NCBI GenBank assembly: GCA_037953745.1
Contig: JBAKBP010004444.1
Location: 62,001 to 126,000 of the forward strand
Source: Lithodes maja
Taxonomy: Eukaryota > Arthropoda > Malacostraca > Decapoda > Lithodidae
Length of the DNA stretch: 64,000 nt
Reading direction: 5' to 3'
Below the pieces are notes generated by a model. It did no database searches, was not told the DNA's origin, and saw only the letters and a list, made by a program, of their open reading frames with translations. A program made the position numbers and the translations under genes. How positions within the stretch are numbered: the first letter of the stretch is position 1; every line of letters starts with the position of its first letter. Positions 12,379 through 24,600 of the stretch are shown here, one piece after another.

Positions 12379-14933
12379 ATTCCGTATTGGTGTGAAGGGG
12401 GTTATCAGTGAATGTATATAGACATTCCGTATTGGTGGTGAAGGGGTTATCAGTGAATGTATATAGACATTCCGTATTGGTGGTGAAGGGGTTATCAGTG
12501 AATGTATATAGACATTCCGTATTGGTGGTGAAGGGGTTATCAGTGAATGTATATAGACATTCCGTATTGGTGGTGAAGGGGTTATCAGTGAATGTATATA
12601 GACATTCCGTATTGGTGGTGAAGGGGTTATCAGTGAATGTATATAGACATTCCGTATTGGTGGTGAAGGGGTTATCAGTGAATGTATAATAGACATTCCA
12701 TAATGGTGGTGAAGGGTTATCAGTGAATGTATATAGACATTCCATAATGGTGGTGAAGGGGTTATCAGTGAATGTATATAGACATTCCATATTGGTGGTG
12801 AAGGGGTTATCAGTGAATGTATATAGACATTCCGTAATGGTGGTGAAGGGGTTATCAGTGAATGTATATAGACATTCCGTATTGGTGGTGAAGGGGTTAT
12901 CAGTGAATGTATATAGACATTCCGTAATGGTGGTGAAGGGGTTATCGGTGAATGTATATAGACATTCCGTAATGGTGGTGAAGGGGTTATCAGTGAATGT
13001 ATATAGACATTCCGTATTGGTGGTGAAGGGGTTATCAGTGAATGTATATAGACATTCCGTATTGGTGGTGAAGGGGTTATCAGTGAATGTATATAGACAT
13101 TCCGTATTGGTGGTGAAGGGGTTATCAGTGAATGTATATAGACATTCCGTATTGGTGGTGAAGGGGTTATCAGTGAATGTATATAGACATTCCGTAATGG
13201 TGGTGAAGGGGTTATCAGTGAATGTATATAGACATTCCGTATTGGTGGTGAAGGGGTTATCAGTGAATGTATATAGACATTCCGTATTGGTGGTGAAGGG
13301 GTTATCAGTGAATGTATATAGACATTCCGTATTGGTGGTGAAGGGGTTATCAGTGAATGTATATAGACATTCCATAATGGTGGTGAAGGGGTTATCAGTG
13401 AATGTATATAGACATTCCATATTGGTGGTGAAGGGGTTATCAGTGAATGTATATAGACATTCCGTAATGGTGGTGAAGGGGTTATCAGTGAATGTATATA
13501 GACATTCCGTATTGGTGGTGAAGGGGTTATCAGTGAATGTATATAGACATTCCGTATTGGTGGTGAAGGGGTTATCAGTGAATGTATATAGACATTCCAT
13601 ATTGGTGGTGAAGGGGTTATCAGTGAATGTATATAGACATTCCGTATTGGTGGTGAAGGGGTTATCAGTGAATGTATATAGACATTCCATAATGGTGGTG
13701 AAGGGGTTATCAGTGAATGTATATAGACATTCCATAATGGTGGTGAAGCGGTTATCAGTGAATGTATATAGACATTCCGTATTGGTGGTGAAGGGGTTAT
13801 CAGTGAATGTATATAGACATTCCGTAATGGTGGTGAAGGGGTTATCAGTGAATGTATATAGACATTCCGTAATGGTGGTGAAGGGGTTATCAGTGAATGT
13901 ATATAGACATTCCGTATTGGTGGTGAAGGGGTTATCAGTGAATGTATATAGACATTCCGTATTGGTGGTGAAGGGGTTATCAGTGAATGTATATAGACAT
14001 TCCATAATGGTGGTGAAGGGGTTATCAGTGAATGTATATAGACATTCCATATTGGTGGTGAAGGGGTTATCAGTGAATGTATATAGACATTCCGTAATGG
14101 TGGTGAAGGGGTTATCAGTGAATGTATATAGACATTCCGTAATGGTGGTGAAGGGGTTATCAGTGAATGTATATAGACATTCCGTATTGGTGGTGAAGGG
14201 GTTATCAGTGAATGTATATAGACATTCCGTAATGGTGGTGAAGGGGTTATCAGTGAATGTATATAGACATTCCGTATTGGTGGTGAAGGGGTTATCAGTG
14301 AATGTATATAGACATTCCGTATTGGTGGTGAAGGGGTTATCAGTGAATGTATATAGACATTCCGTAATGGTGGTGAAGGGGTTATCAGTGAATGTATATA
14401 GACATTCCGTATTGGTGGTGAAGGGGTTATCAGTGAATGTATATAGACATTCCGTATTGGTGGTGAAGGGGTTATCAGTGAATGTATATAGACATTCCGT
14501 AATGGTGGTGAAGGGGTTATCAGTGAATGTATATAGACATTCCGTAATGGTGGTGAAGGGGTTATCAGTGAATGTATATAGACATTCCGTATTGGTGGTG
14601 AAGGGGTTATCAGTGAATGTATATAGACATTCCGTATTGGTGGTGAAGGGGTTATCAGTGAATGTATATAGACATTCCGTATTGGTGGTGAAGGGGTTAT
14701 CAGTGAATGTATATAGACATTCCGTATTGGTGGTGAAGGGGTTATCAGTGAATGTATATACTGTAGACATTCCGTATTGGTGGTGAAGGGGTTATCAGTG
14801 AATGTATATAGACATTCCGTATTGGTGGTGAAGGGGTTATCAGTGAATGTATATACTGTAGACATTCCGTATTGGTGGTGAAGGAATGTATATAGACATT
14901 CGTATTGGTGGTGAAGGGAGACTCTCATCAGTG
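12379..14933. repeat. 45-bp minisatellite, about 56 copies
   Basis: The unit is GAATGTATATAGACATTCC, G/A, TA, T/A, TGGTGGTGAAGGGGTTATCAGT (45 bp), with units more than 95% alike. Almost all variation is at two positions in the phrase CC(G/A)TA(T/A)TGG, giving four unit types. The rare pair CCATAATGG then CCATATTGG starts at 12743, 13373 and 14003, exactly 630 bp (14 units) apart, which suggests a past 14-unit block duplication. One unit near 12690 has a one-base insertion and a one-base deletion; the last few units carry an ACTGTA insertion. Because 45 is a multiple of three and the unit has no stops, both strands show very long open frames (15-residue repeats); these are not evidence of genes. 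The array runs up to the assembly gap, so its true length is unknown. Confidence 0.97.
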
Positions 14934-15133
14934 NNNNNNNNNNNNNNNNNNNNNNNNNNNNNNNNNNNNNNNNNNNNNNNNNNNNNNNNNNNNNNNNNNN
15001 NNNNNNNNNNNNNNNNNNNNNNNNNNNNNNNNNNNNNNNNNNNNNNNNNNNNNNNNNNNNNNNNNNNNNNNNNNNNNNNNNNNNNNNNNNNNNNNNNNNN
15101 NNNNNNNNNNNNNNNNNNNNNNNNNNNNNNNNN
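14934..15133. other. Assembly gap (200 N)
   Basis: Exactly 200 N, probably a placeholder for unresolved tandem repeat, since the 45-bp array reaches the left edge and does not resume on the right. Confidence 0.99.
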
Positions 15134-16475
15134 GTGATGGCCAACATGAAATACATAAAGGCATCGTCCTATTGAAGAGGTTTATTTGTATTGCATGTAT
15201 CCAAGTGTGAAGATGAATAATTACAAACACATCTTTTGGCTCAAATATATTCTGTAGTATACTAAATTTGCAATACACAATTAAAATAATGTTTTGTGCA
15301 TGATTAATACAGTTACACAATTTTGGTTAATTGAAATACAAATACATACAATACAACAGCATACCGGTTGTGATATCATCTTTTGCAAACAATAGACAAC
15401 AATAATTTCAAGCACACCCACATACACAGCTATATATACAGAGGTAAATACACAGAAATATAAACCAAGAGAGTTATATAGACAATACAGAAATATGATA
15501 TAAACATTTAAATGTTAATGTTGAAATTGAGTGATTGGTACTAAGTCACCAATATTGACTTAGTTAAATAAGACTGACATGGAAAGATATTGATAGACAG
15601 ATATTGTAAGAAGTAATTGTATATAAAACATACAGTATAAGCATACTAATATGGAAATATACAAATGAACGATTTGGGACAAATAAAGCAAATCTCTTGT
15701 AGATCTAATTCATAGGTTTCCAATGCATTTTGAGGAATATACAGCACTTTATCATAATACCAAATAAAATAAAACTGTCATGCGAAACCATTAGTACAGA
15801 TTTACTAATAATTCGGTAATTCCTTATTGTCCCCTTTATAAACTCCCTTATAGAACTCATCGATCATACTTTGTAACCTTGCAATAAACAGTCTTAAATA
15901 AACTAAGGACAATGCCGGATACGTTTCTTCAATTAATGGGGTCGGGGGGGAGACTATAAACAAAATAATTATGACTTAACATAATTGATGCATTAAAGCA
16001 GGTCATGCATACTAAAGTGCACAATAGGCAGTAAAGCTTACATAATGCAAATAACATAACCACACATACAAACCCAATAATAGGGTATATTAGATATACA
16101 AATATGGGAAGGCCAGGGTAATAGGTCGGAAAAAAGAACTTAAAACAAGCTAGGGAAAACGAATTGGGGTGAAGTCAATTATGATCAATAGACAGGAGGC
16201 AAACTCATGAGATTGGATGGAGAAGAGAAACGCACAAGACAAAGGAAAAACATAATTACAGAAACAATCGTAAGGCAAACCAATGGACAGACAAGAATAA
16301 GGACGAGTAGTAAAAACAATATGAAGACATTTACATACACAAATGAGGAAATGTTACGGTACAGTGTCGTAAATTATAAATAATAATAAATATTGTAGGC
16401 ATGTATAGCATGTAATAAACCGATAAACGGTAGAGACAGCTAGAAGAAAATGTATTAAATAAGACAAATAACTAG
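15134..16475. other. AT-rich region without recognisable features
   Basis: About 1.3 kb of AT-rich sequence. I find no long open frame, no tRNA-like boxes and no inverted ends. It may be unique intergenic or intronic sequence. Confidence 0.6.
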
Positions 16476-17832
16476 AGGGTCACTCGGTAGAGCGCATATC
16501 TCCGCCGCCGCTGGCGGAGGTATGCGCTCTACCAACCGCCCCCTTGATGTAATAACTTCGTCATTGGCGCATATCCTTTTTTTTTTTTTTTTTTTTTTTT
16601 TTGAGACAATGAACGGAGGAAGGAAAAAACACACATAAAACAAAAAGGTCCATCTGCCTAAAGGCATCCTCCATTCATAAAATGTTTGTAACAACTGGAT
16701 TTAAACATTTGTAGATTGTAAGTTTGTGGAAAGCAATTCGAGGGAAGTGAATTCCAAAGAGTAGTAGCTCTGGGGATAAATGAATTCTGATAAGCAGAAG
16801 TTCTGCATTGTGGAGGAGAAAGTGTAAATTCATGGGCGCTCTCAGCTGCCCTAGTTCTACGGGGAAAGATGTGGAGAGGCGGCACAATTGAAGCAAGTTC
16901 CTCGGAACAATTGCTGTGAAAATATCTGTAGAATAATGCAAGGGATGCAACGTTTCTTCGTATGGATAATGTAGGAAGGTCCTGTGTGATTGCAGGGTTA
17001 TTGATTAATCTAATAGCTTTATTTTGAATTTGGTCCAACTGCCTTAATGCAACCACTCCCACTTCCACCCCACAGAGGTGAACAGTAATCCATCTGAGAA
17101 CGCACATGACTTTTATATAAATTATCACGGCAACTGCTCGTCAGTGAAGAATTCTCGAACTCTGTACAGGAGTCCCAGTTTTTTTAGAGGCATTCTTAGC
17201 AATGCTTCTAACATAATGTGTCCAGCTCAAGTTAGTAGTTAATGTTACACCGAGAATGTCAATACTAGGGGAAAGTGGGAATATTTACATCATTAAAAAA
17301 AATATATGGGAGTCAGTGAGATTCTGTCGGTTAGAAAATTGAATGTACTTGGTTTTCTGTGCATTAAAGGAAACTAGATTCTTTGTCCCCATCCATTAAT
17401 TCTAGAAAGGTCCTGGTTCAGAGAAATTGCAGTGTTTATTTTTGAATTTATAAGATCGGGTTGGGTGAAAGAATTGGTAAATGTGAAGGAACTGTGGAGT
17501 GTTGAGTCATCTGCGTAGGAATGTATTGGATTATGAGTGGTAGATATGAGATCATTGATATGAATGAGGAACAGAATTGGGGCCAAAACTGCTCACCAAA
17601 TTTCGAGAACATTGGTTGAATTTTTTGTGAGCCGCCTATGCTGGCGGAGGTATGCTCTCTACCGATCACCTCTTAAACTGAATCACTTTCTTACTTGGTG
17701 CATATCCTATCAGGCCACCAAATTTCGTGAACATCGGTTCATAACTTTTGAGAACTGGTTTACAGGCAGACAAACAGACAGACAAACAAAGGCAAAACAA
17801 TACCTCCCGAACTTCGTTGACGGAGGTAACAG
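16476..17832. mobile_element. Short element with GGCGGAGG hairpins, split by a LINE
   Basis: Two pieces. The left piece (16476-16570) holds a hairpin, GGTAGAGCGCATA facing TATGCGCTCTACC, and ends in GGCGCATATCC. The right piece (17590-17832) resumes with CACCAAATTTCGAGAACATT, then a second GGCGGAGGTATGCTCTCTACC, GGTGCATATCC, CACCAAATTTCGTGAACATC, GTTCATAACTTTTGAG, a GACAGACAAACAAA run and GACGGAGGTAAC. So it contains two tandem half-copies of the same module. The pattern of 'caaatttcgtgaacatcggttc... acagacaaacaaa... ggaggtaa' belongs to a class of short repeats that I believe is common in marine invertebrates; that is recollection, not a search result. The LINE between the pieces is listed separately. 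Confidence 0.6.
16571..17589 (-). mobile_element. LINE family J (Jockey-like), 5'-truncated copy
   Basis: On the minus strand the copy starts at 17589 in the RT palm (APILFLIHINDL, HSYADDSTLHSS) and runs to the C-terminus MFKSSCYKHFMNGGCL (stop near 16658), a short 3' leader-out (GGAGGAAGGAAAAAAC) and a 32-base A tail (T run 16571-16602). Frameshifts at about 17380 and 17130-17280 break it. It is over 90% alike by eye to the copies at 19.6-20.9 kb and 51.4-54.5 kb. It is inserted into the hairpin element described at 16476-17832. Confidence 0.85.
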
Positions 17833-19320
17833 ATTAACAAATGTGCAGTGGTCATTATAGAATGAAGACTTAAGAGTGGGCAAGTGGAAAAACCATCCAT
17901 GATTGACTTAGTTGAAAACCAAAACCATAATAGTTTGGATACAATTAACTTATGTAAGAGAAGGAAATGAAATAAGATGAAACGGATGCCTTAAATGTTA
18001 ACTTGTTTAATGTAATGATTTCACATGCTACTAAGTGGATATTTTGTATCTCATATGCTTTAAAATCTTGGAATTTGTAATTCCGGATCTACTGAATAAT
18101 ATGAGGAATCCTATATAATCGAAAGTAACTTCTATCACCAAAATTGTTTAACTAAATTCTCCCATTTCAATTACAAATTCAGCTTTACAAATGTCCGTTG
18201 TGCATTCATTCTAATGTATTGTTACGTATTCATCCTTTCTCATTCTTGGAATTCAATTATATTTAACCTTAACTAAGATATTGTTTTCATAACTGGGTAA
18301 CAAATGACGCTTGCTGTTCGCATTGTTGTGTCGTGATTAAGTACAATGCTATTTTTCTTTATAATCGTGCGAGATGGTGATCAGTAACTTGTTAGATAAT
18401 ACCAAAAACCTAACAATCAGGGAACGCACTTTGCCACATAACTGCATGCATATAGAAAGTAGCGAGGAAGCAAGACAATTTTGGGAACAAGTCAGTGAGT
18501 CATAGATAGCACCAAATGAAAGGTTCGTATTATTTTAGTGTTATAAAGTGAATTACCTTACGGTAGTTCATAATTTGTCCTTGCTGCTATAGGCCTAATT
18601 AAAATATAAATGTCCTTTTCCTGATACATCACAAACGTTACAGTTCTTAATAGGCACCCCGACCTTAAATCTATAATGGTCGTTGGCTACCAAATTGATG
18701 AAAAGATCAATGAAGCGCACACGAGAGAGAGAGAGAGAGAGAGGGGAGAGAGAGAGAGAGAGAGAGAGAACTAGTTAATGTAGATTGTTTCCAGAGGTCA
18801 AAGATAGACGATGGTTCAAGTTGCTAAGGTAATAATAAAAACAAACAGTACAGAGACACAGGGGAAGGCCATGGCAGAATCATCCCCCCCCCCCCCCCCC
18901 ATTCCACACAGACGCGTATACGCCGATGTTAAGAAATCCTCATATATTAGTTCTAAGGAAAGTTGTGTGTGTAGTTATTACTTGTTAATCATACTTAGAT
19001 TATTATGACAAATTAAACAAGCATAACGAATACGAGATGGTCTTCCTTCGTTGTAGAATTGTGAATGCTAATGCTCTCCAGTATGGGATAGGGGCATCAT
19101 AGGTGACTAAACATTAAAGTAATTATCATCTTACTCAAAGTATAAACAAACATAAATACATAACACTAGAAACACAAGGAAAACGAAATACTCCAGTTAC
19201 GCACCAGTCACCTTTAATAATTAACACATTAATTGTTTAATCTGGAAAATGTAAGCGGTAACATACAAACAACCAAACATTACCCTTTTATCTGCAAGTA
19301 ATAGACAAGGGATTATGTGG
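17833..19320. other. Region without genes; simple repeats
   Basis: AT-rich, with no element ends that I recognise. It contains a (GA)n tract at 18723-18768 and a 15-base C run near 18887-18902. Frames over these are repeat artefacts. Confidence 0.6.
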
Positions 19321-19321
<1 letters not shown>

Positions 19322-19362
<41 letters not shown>

Positions 19363-19375
19363 TCTCTCTCTCTCC
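19322..19375. repeat. (CA)n and (CT)n microsatellite
   Basis: Nineteen CA units, then ATA and a short CT run, immediately before the S2 SINE head. Confidence 0.92.
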
Positions 19376-19545
19376 GGGGACGGGCGTAGCGTGGTGGCTA
19401 GCGCGCTCAACTTGTGATCAGGGGGTCGCAGGTTCGAGTCCCGCCGCCGACACGCTACCTTGCGGGTGGCGTAGCGCCCATCCTATCTTACCCTAGTAGT
19501 GCTATATGGTCTCTTCAGGTCTAGCGTGGTGGAATAATTTCCATC
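19376..19545 (+). mobile_element. tRNA-derived SINE, family S2
   Basis: A tRNA-like head: A box GCGTAGCGTGGTGGCTAGCG, then B box GGTTCGAGTCCCG about 35 bases later, with partial acceptor-like GC-rich flanks (GGGGACGGG). A non-tRNA body follows: CACGCTACCTTGCGGGTGGC, GTAGCGCCCATCCTATC and GGTCTCTTCAGGTCTAGCG. The tail is a (CT)n microsatellite (19545-19565). Unlike S1 it has no poly-A. Intact box spacing supports origin from a tRNA gene; I do not see a clean cloverleaf, so it is not annotated as a tRNA. Confidence 0.68.
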
Positions 19546-19571
19546 TCTCTCTCTCTCTCTCTCTCACACTC

Positions 19572-20860
19572 ACATAGACGATGTCGATCAACTGCAGACA
19601 TTCTTTGCCTTCTTACGCATCAAATCAACCAAGCTACAGACCAACATGGTGAAACACATACAATAGCACTGGATATATCAAAGGCATTTGATAGAGTCTG
19701 GCATCAATCCTTATTGTCGAAGATGTCACACTACGGTCTTGCATCATTAGTTCCACTAATTTCTTCTTATCTTCATAACAGAAAAATATGTGTAATGGTA
19801 GATGGCCTTTATTCTCAATTTCACTCAATAAATGCTGGTGTTCCCCAGGGATCAGTTTTGGCCCCAACTCTGTTCCTCATTCATATCAATGATCTCATAT
19901 CTACCACTCATAATCCAATACATTCCTACGCAGATGACTCAACACTCCACAGTTCCTTCACATTTACCAATTCTTTCACCCAACCCGATCTTATATATTC
20001 AAAAATAAACACTGCAATTTCTCTGAACCAGGACCTTTCTAGAATTAATGAATGGGGACAAAATAATCTAGTTTCCTTTAATGCACAGAAAACCAAGTAC
20101 ATTCAATTTTCTAACCGACAGAATCTCACTGACTCCCATATATTTTTTAATGATGTAAATATTCCCACTTCCCCTAGTATTGACATTCTCGGTGTAACAT
20201 GAACTACTAACTCTTGAGCTGGACACATTATGTTAGAAGCATTGCTAAGAATGCCTCTAAAAAACTGGGACTCCTGTACAGAGTTCGAGAATTCTTCACT
20301 GACGAGCAGTTGGCCGTAATATATAAAAGTCATGTGCGTTCTCAGATGGATTACTGTTCACCTCTGTGGGGTGGAAGTGGAGTGGTTGCATTGAGGCAGT
20401 TGGACAAAATTCAAAATAAAGCTATTAGATTAATCAATAACCATGCAATCACACAGGACCTTCCTACATTATCCATACGAAGAAACGTTGCATCCCTTGC
20501 ATTATTCTACAGATATTTTCACAGCAATTGTTCCGAGGAACTTGCTTCAATTGTGCCGCCTCTCCACATCTTTCCCCGTAGAACTAGGGCAGCTGAGAGC
20601 GCCCATGAATTTACACTTTCTCCTCCACAATGCAGAACTTCAGCTTATCAGAATTCATTTATCGCCAGAGCTACTACTCTTTGGAATTCACTTCCCTCGA
20701 ATTGCTTTCCACAAACTTACAATCTACAAATGTTTAAATCCAGTTGTTACAAACATTTTATGAATGGAGGATGCCTTTAGGCACATGGACCTTTTTGTTT
20801 TATCTGTGTTTTTCCTTCCTCCGTTCATTGTCTCTTTACAAAAAAAAAAAAAAAAAAAAA
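19572..20860 (+). mobile_element. LINE family J, 5'-truncated copy
   Basis: Starts in the RT fingers (near CGATGTCGATCAACTGCAGA) and reads the palm: IALDISKAFDRVWHQSLL, NAGVPQGSVLAPTLFLIHIN and HSYADDSTLHSS with the catalytic YADD. A frame break near 20200-20212 (a TGA in the LGVT block) separates it from the C-terminal part, SWTHYVRSIAKNASKKLGLL to MFKSSCYKHFMNGGCL, ending at 20780. About 60 bases later comes a 20-base A tail. Apart from that break the RT frame is open. It is in the opposite orientation to the 16.6 kb copy. Confidence 0.88.
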
Positions 20861-21047
20861 CATGAAGGTAAATTAATTGAATCCCTAACACAATGCTAAG
20901 GTCATCAGACTATGTCACATCTCTAATTTGAAGCACAAGGCATAATGTGTTATCATCTGCTACGGAGTAGCAGGATTTATTTGATATTATATACAACATA
21001 ATATACAGAGTATTCTAAAGATTGAGTAGATACTGTTACATTAAACT

Positions 21048-21102
<55 letters not shown>

Positions 21103-21639
21103 TAACGTAGACTGTGTTCTTAAACATAGACGTAACATAATTATAATTATACAAAGAATGCAGGGTAATATTGACATTAAACAAATACAAAAATAGGTAG
21201 TAAGGAATACAGGTAGATGATGAATATTTACTGGCATGCTTTAGAATCATGATAAATTGAATGACAACATAATATATATTAAATATATGTTCAGGAAATT
21301 AAAAGAACATGGAAAGTTCCAGTAACTTAGAATTGGGGAGGGAGAGACAAGTGTGTGTGTGTGTGTGTGTGTGTGTTGGAGGGGGTGGGGGAAGAGCGAA
21401 GGGGGGAATTCTGGTGGAAGGGAACACGGGTGTGGGGAATCAGGGGGAATGGCGGGAGGAGAGGGGTGAGTTCAGGGGAACCAACAGAACGCCGTTTTTT
21501 TTTCCTGGTAAAACAGGGGAGAGACGAGATGACTACCTGAGCCGGAACATATGCACTTAACTGTACATGTAACTTATGTCGTTGTCTGGTTAAGTAATAA
21601 TGAAGTTCAAAGCTAGCAGGGAACATAATATTTATTCAA
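20861..21639. other. Simple-repeat region without genes
   Basis: Holds (TA)n at 21054-21098, (GT)n at 21350-21375 and a G-rich stretch (21376-21500). No element ends or protein-like frames recognised. Confidence 0.6.
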
Positions 21640-24600
21640 TATGGACGGAACAAGACCTCTTTTAACTTTAAACACTAATTTAACAATCGAGTACTCATAT
21701 ACATAATGATATTTTAGTATTATCAAAGATTGAAACAGTGGTTCTGTATGTTCTATACGATGATGAACTAATAATTCTTACAGCTTTCTTTTGTACAGTA
21801 ATTATTTATTTAAGGTGACATTCACTTGTCGCACCACATACCCGTATACCCCATGTAATATAAGGATAAACAAAGCTATTGTAGAGGGTACAAGGGTCGG
21901 AACGCCCAGTGTTTTTTCTAGCTTTACATATTATGCCAATGCCTTTAGATAATTAGTGTTTTTATATTGTTTACATGTTCGGACCATAATAATTTCGAGT
22001 CAATAGTCACACCAAAAAACTTTGTTCTCTCTACTTTTCATATGGGCTTATCATGTATACATACATTTATATTTGACTCAATGTTTTTTTTTTTTTTTCT
22101 TTTTCTTGTAAATATCATATGATGGGTTTTGTTTATATTTAACCAGATAGTTTATTTACGGTAGTCCATGTAAGTATTTTTGTTTTCAAGTCGTTATTCA
22201 TTCTATCAAATATATTATTAATGTTATTACCCCTTGTGAAGACATTTGTATCATCTGCAAATTATATTTGCATTACATTTTGTGAAATATTACCAAGGTC
22301 ATTGACATAAATAAGGCAAAGCAAGGGACCTAGCACCGAACCCTGTGGCACCCCAGACATAACTGTAAAATATTCTGAACATACATTATTGTAGTTTACA
22401 AACTGAGATCTATCCCTTAAGTATCTTTTTAACCAATCATTTGCTATTCCCCTAATTCAATATATTTTCATTTTTTCCAATAATATATTATGATTGACAG
22501 TATCGAGTGCATTACTAAAATCTAAGAATAGGCCTACCCCCAAAACAAAGTTTCCTTTATCTATTTCACTCGATATTTTATCAATTAAAGTTATAATAGC
22601 GAAGTCCGTACCATATCCCTTCCTAAATCCGAATTGATACTTGTACAACAATTTGTGTTTATTGATAAAATAAAGCAACCTTACACGACACCTTCAATTT
22701 TGTTTTTGAAAAGGCAGGCAAAATAGATATAGGACAGTGATTATTTATATGCATGGCATCACCACTCTTGTATAGAAGGGTAACTTTTGCTGTGTTGAGT
22801 TCTGGGAAAACACCTTCCGTTAATGATAAGTTAATTATATTGGTTAATGCATCAATGTAAAACTGGCATGTATCTTTAATGATTTTAGTGCCGATGCCAT
22901 CCCATCCTGGACTTGTTTATTTTAATGCAGCTATAACACTTTTGACTTCAGTGTTATCAACAGGTCTCAGAAAAAGTGAACACGGATTAAGTGCTGGCAT
23001 AAAGGATGTGAAGGTCTCGTTCATCGGCGGCAATGATTCACTAATTATATTTGCAATATTTACAAAGACATTATTAAATGCATTAGAAATGGCGTTTTCA
23101 TCACTCACTAGTAATCCCTCTATATTAACATTATATTTTGTCTTTGGCTTTTGTAGTTTACCTATTACCTCCTTGATCAATCAATTCCCAAGATTTGTTT
23201 ATATTTCCCAACCTTTTGTTTAAACAACGTATCATAATGGTTACGTTCGGCTTTTCGAAGCAATTTTTGAAGTATTCGTTTATATTCATGATGTTTAATT
23301 TTGCAGAATTGAGTTTGATTTTTTAAATGATAATACATATAATATATTTTTAATTTTAATTGACCGATGTTATCCCTCTGTTAGCCAAGGTTTACTATTA
23401 CGATATGTTATTTTAATTTTGACAACAGGAAAACATTCTTCATGACACTCCATAAACTTGGAATGAAAAAGAGAGGAAGACTCTTGACAGCTATTATTAA
23501 GAGTTATACTGTTCCAGTCAATTGATGATATTTTCTCATTAAATTTACGTTTATTGTTTTCATTATATTGACGTTTTGTGATAAATGATGGTCTCCATTT
23601 ATTTTCCTCTACCAAGTTAACACAGAATATTGGAAAATGGTCGGAAATATCTGTAGGCCTATACAATATTCCGTTCGTCATATCTTTATTTTGGATATCA
23701 TTACATATAATATTATCAATGAGTGTTGCAGAATTACTTTTTACTTTTGTTGGTTTGTTGATTAGTGGGACATAAGTGTAGGACAAAATATTTCCTATAA
23801 AATTAGAAGTTAATTTATGGGTTTTAGTTTTTAACACATTCAGGTTATAGTCTCCCATTAGGTAGACACTTTTATTTTCTCTATCTAGAGTCGAAAGTAT
23901 ATTATCAAAATATTGTAGGAATTTGTCAATGTCAGACGTTGGGGGTCTATATAAGACACCAACAATAATATTATTGTTACACCCAACTGCAAATTTATCA
24001 ATTTCAACAAATACAGATTCCACATAATCAGAAATTACAGTAATATCATCTCTAACTTTGTACATTACATTTTTTTGTTCAGATACAAAGATACCCCCCC
24101 TCCACTTTTTTTATGTTTCGAATCATATTTTCCTGATAATATAATCTCTCATTTTATTTTTATTTTATTTTTTTCTATGTGATTGAGGGAGGCAAAAGGC
24201 ATAACTGCCTATAGCGAGTGCCTCCCCCATAGTTGAAAGAGTGACAGGGCCAAAATCAAGGGACGTTCGAGCCAAAATGCCTGGACACACGGAGTTTGAA
24301 GCAATTTAAGTCATAGGAAGAGGGAAAGACCGATTCTGGGAGAGAGTTCCAGAGCTCAGATGTTGAGTAGAAGAAAGTTTGAGAGTAACGTTTCACTCTT
24401 GGGTTGGAGAGTTGCACAGAGTAGGGGTGGGATTGAGTTGCAAGACGGGTACCACGTGCCCTACGTAAAGGAGGTGGTATGCACTGGGATAGCTCTGAGG
24501 AACACTGATTATTATAGTAGTGATAGAATAGCGAGAGAGATGCAACATTGCGGCGGAGAGAGAGAGATTGCAGAGAGTTGGTGAGTGGACGGGAGTTAAT

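Noticed and set aside
12319..15156. Very long open frames (up to 945 codons) on both strands
   Set aside because: They are translations of a 45-bp tandem repeat whose length is a multiple of three, and one runs through the N gap. No protein-like composition or start context.
19376..19470. tRNA gene
   Set aside because: The B box is good, but acceptor and D stems do not pair cleanly and a non-tRNA body with a CT tail follows.
21309..21626. Gly/Arg-rich small proteins
   Set aside because: Located on a GT repeat and a G-rich stretch; no conservation or domain seen.
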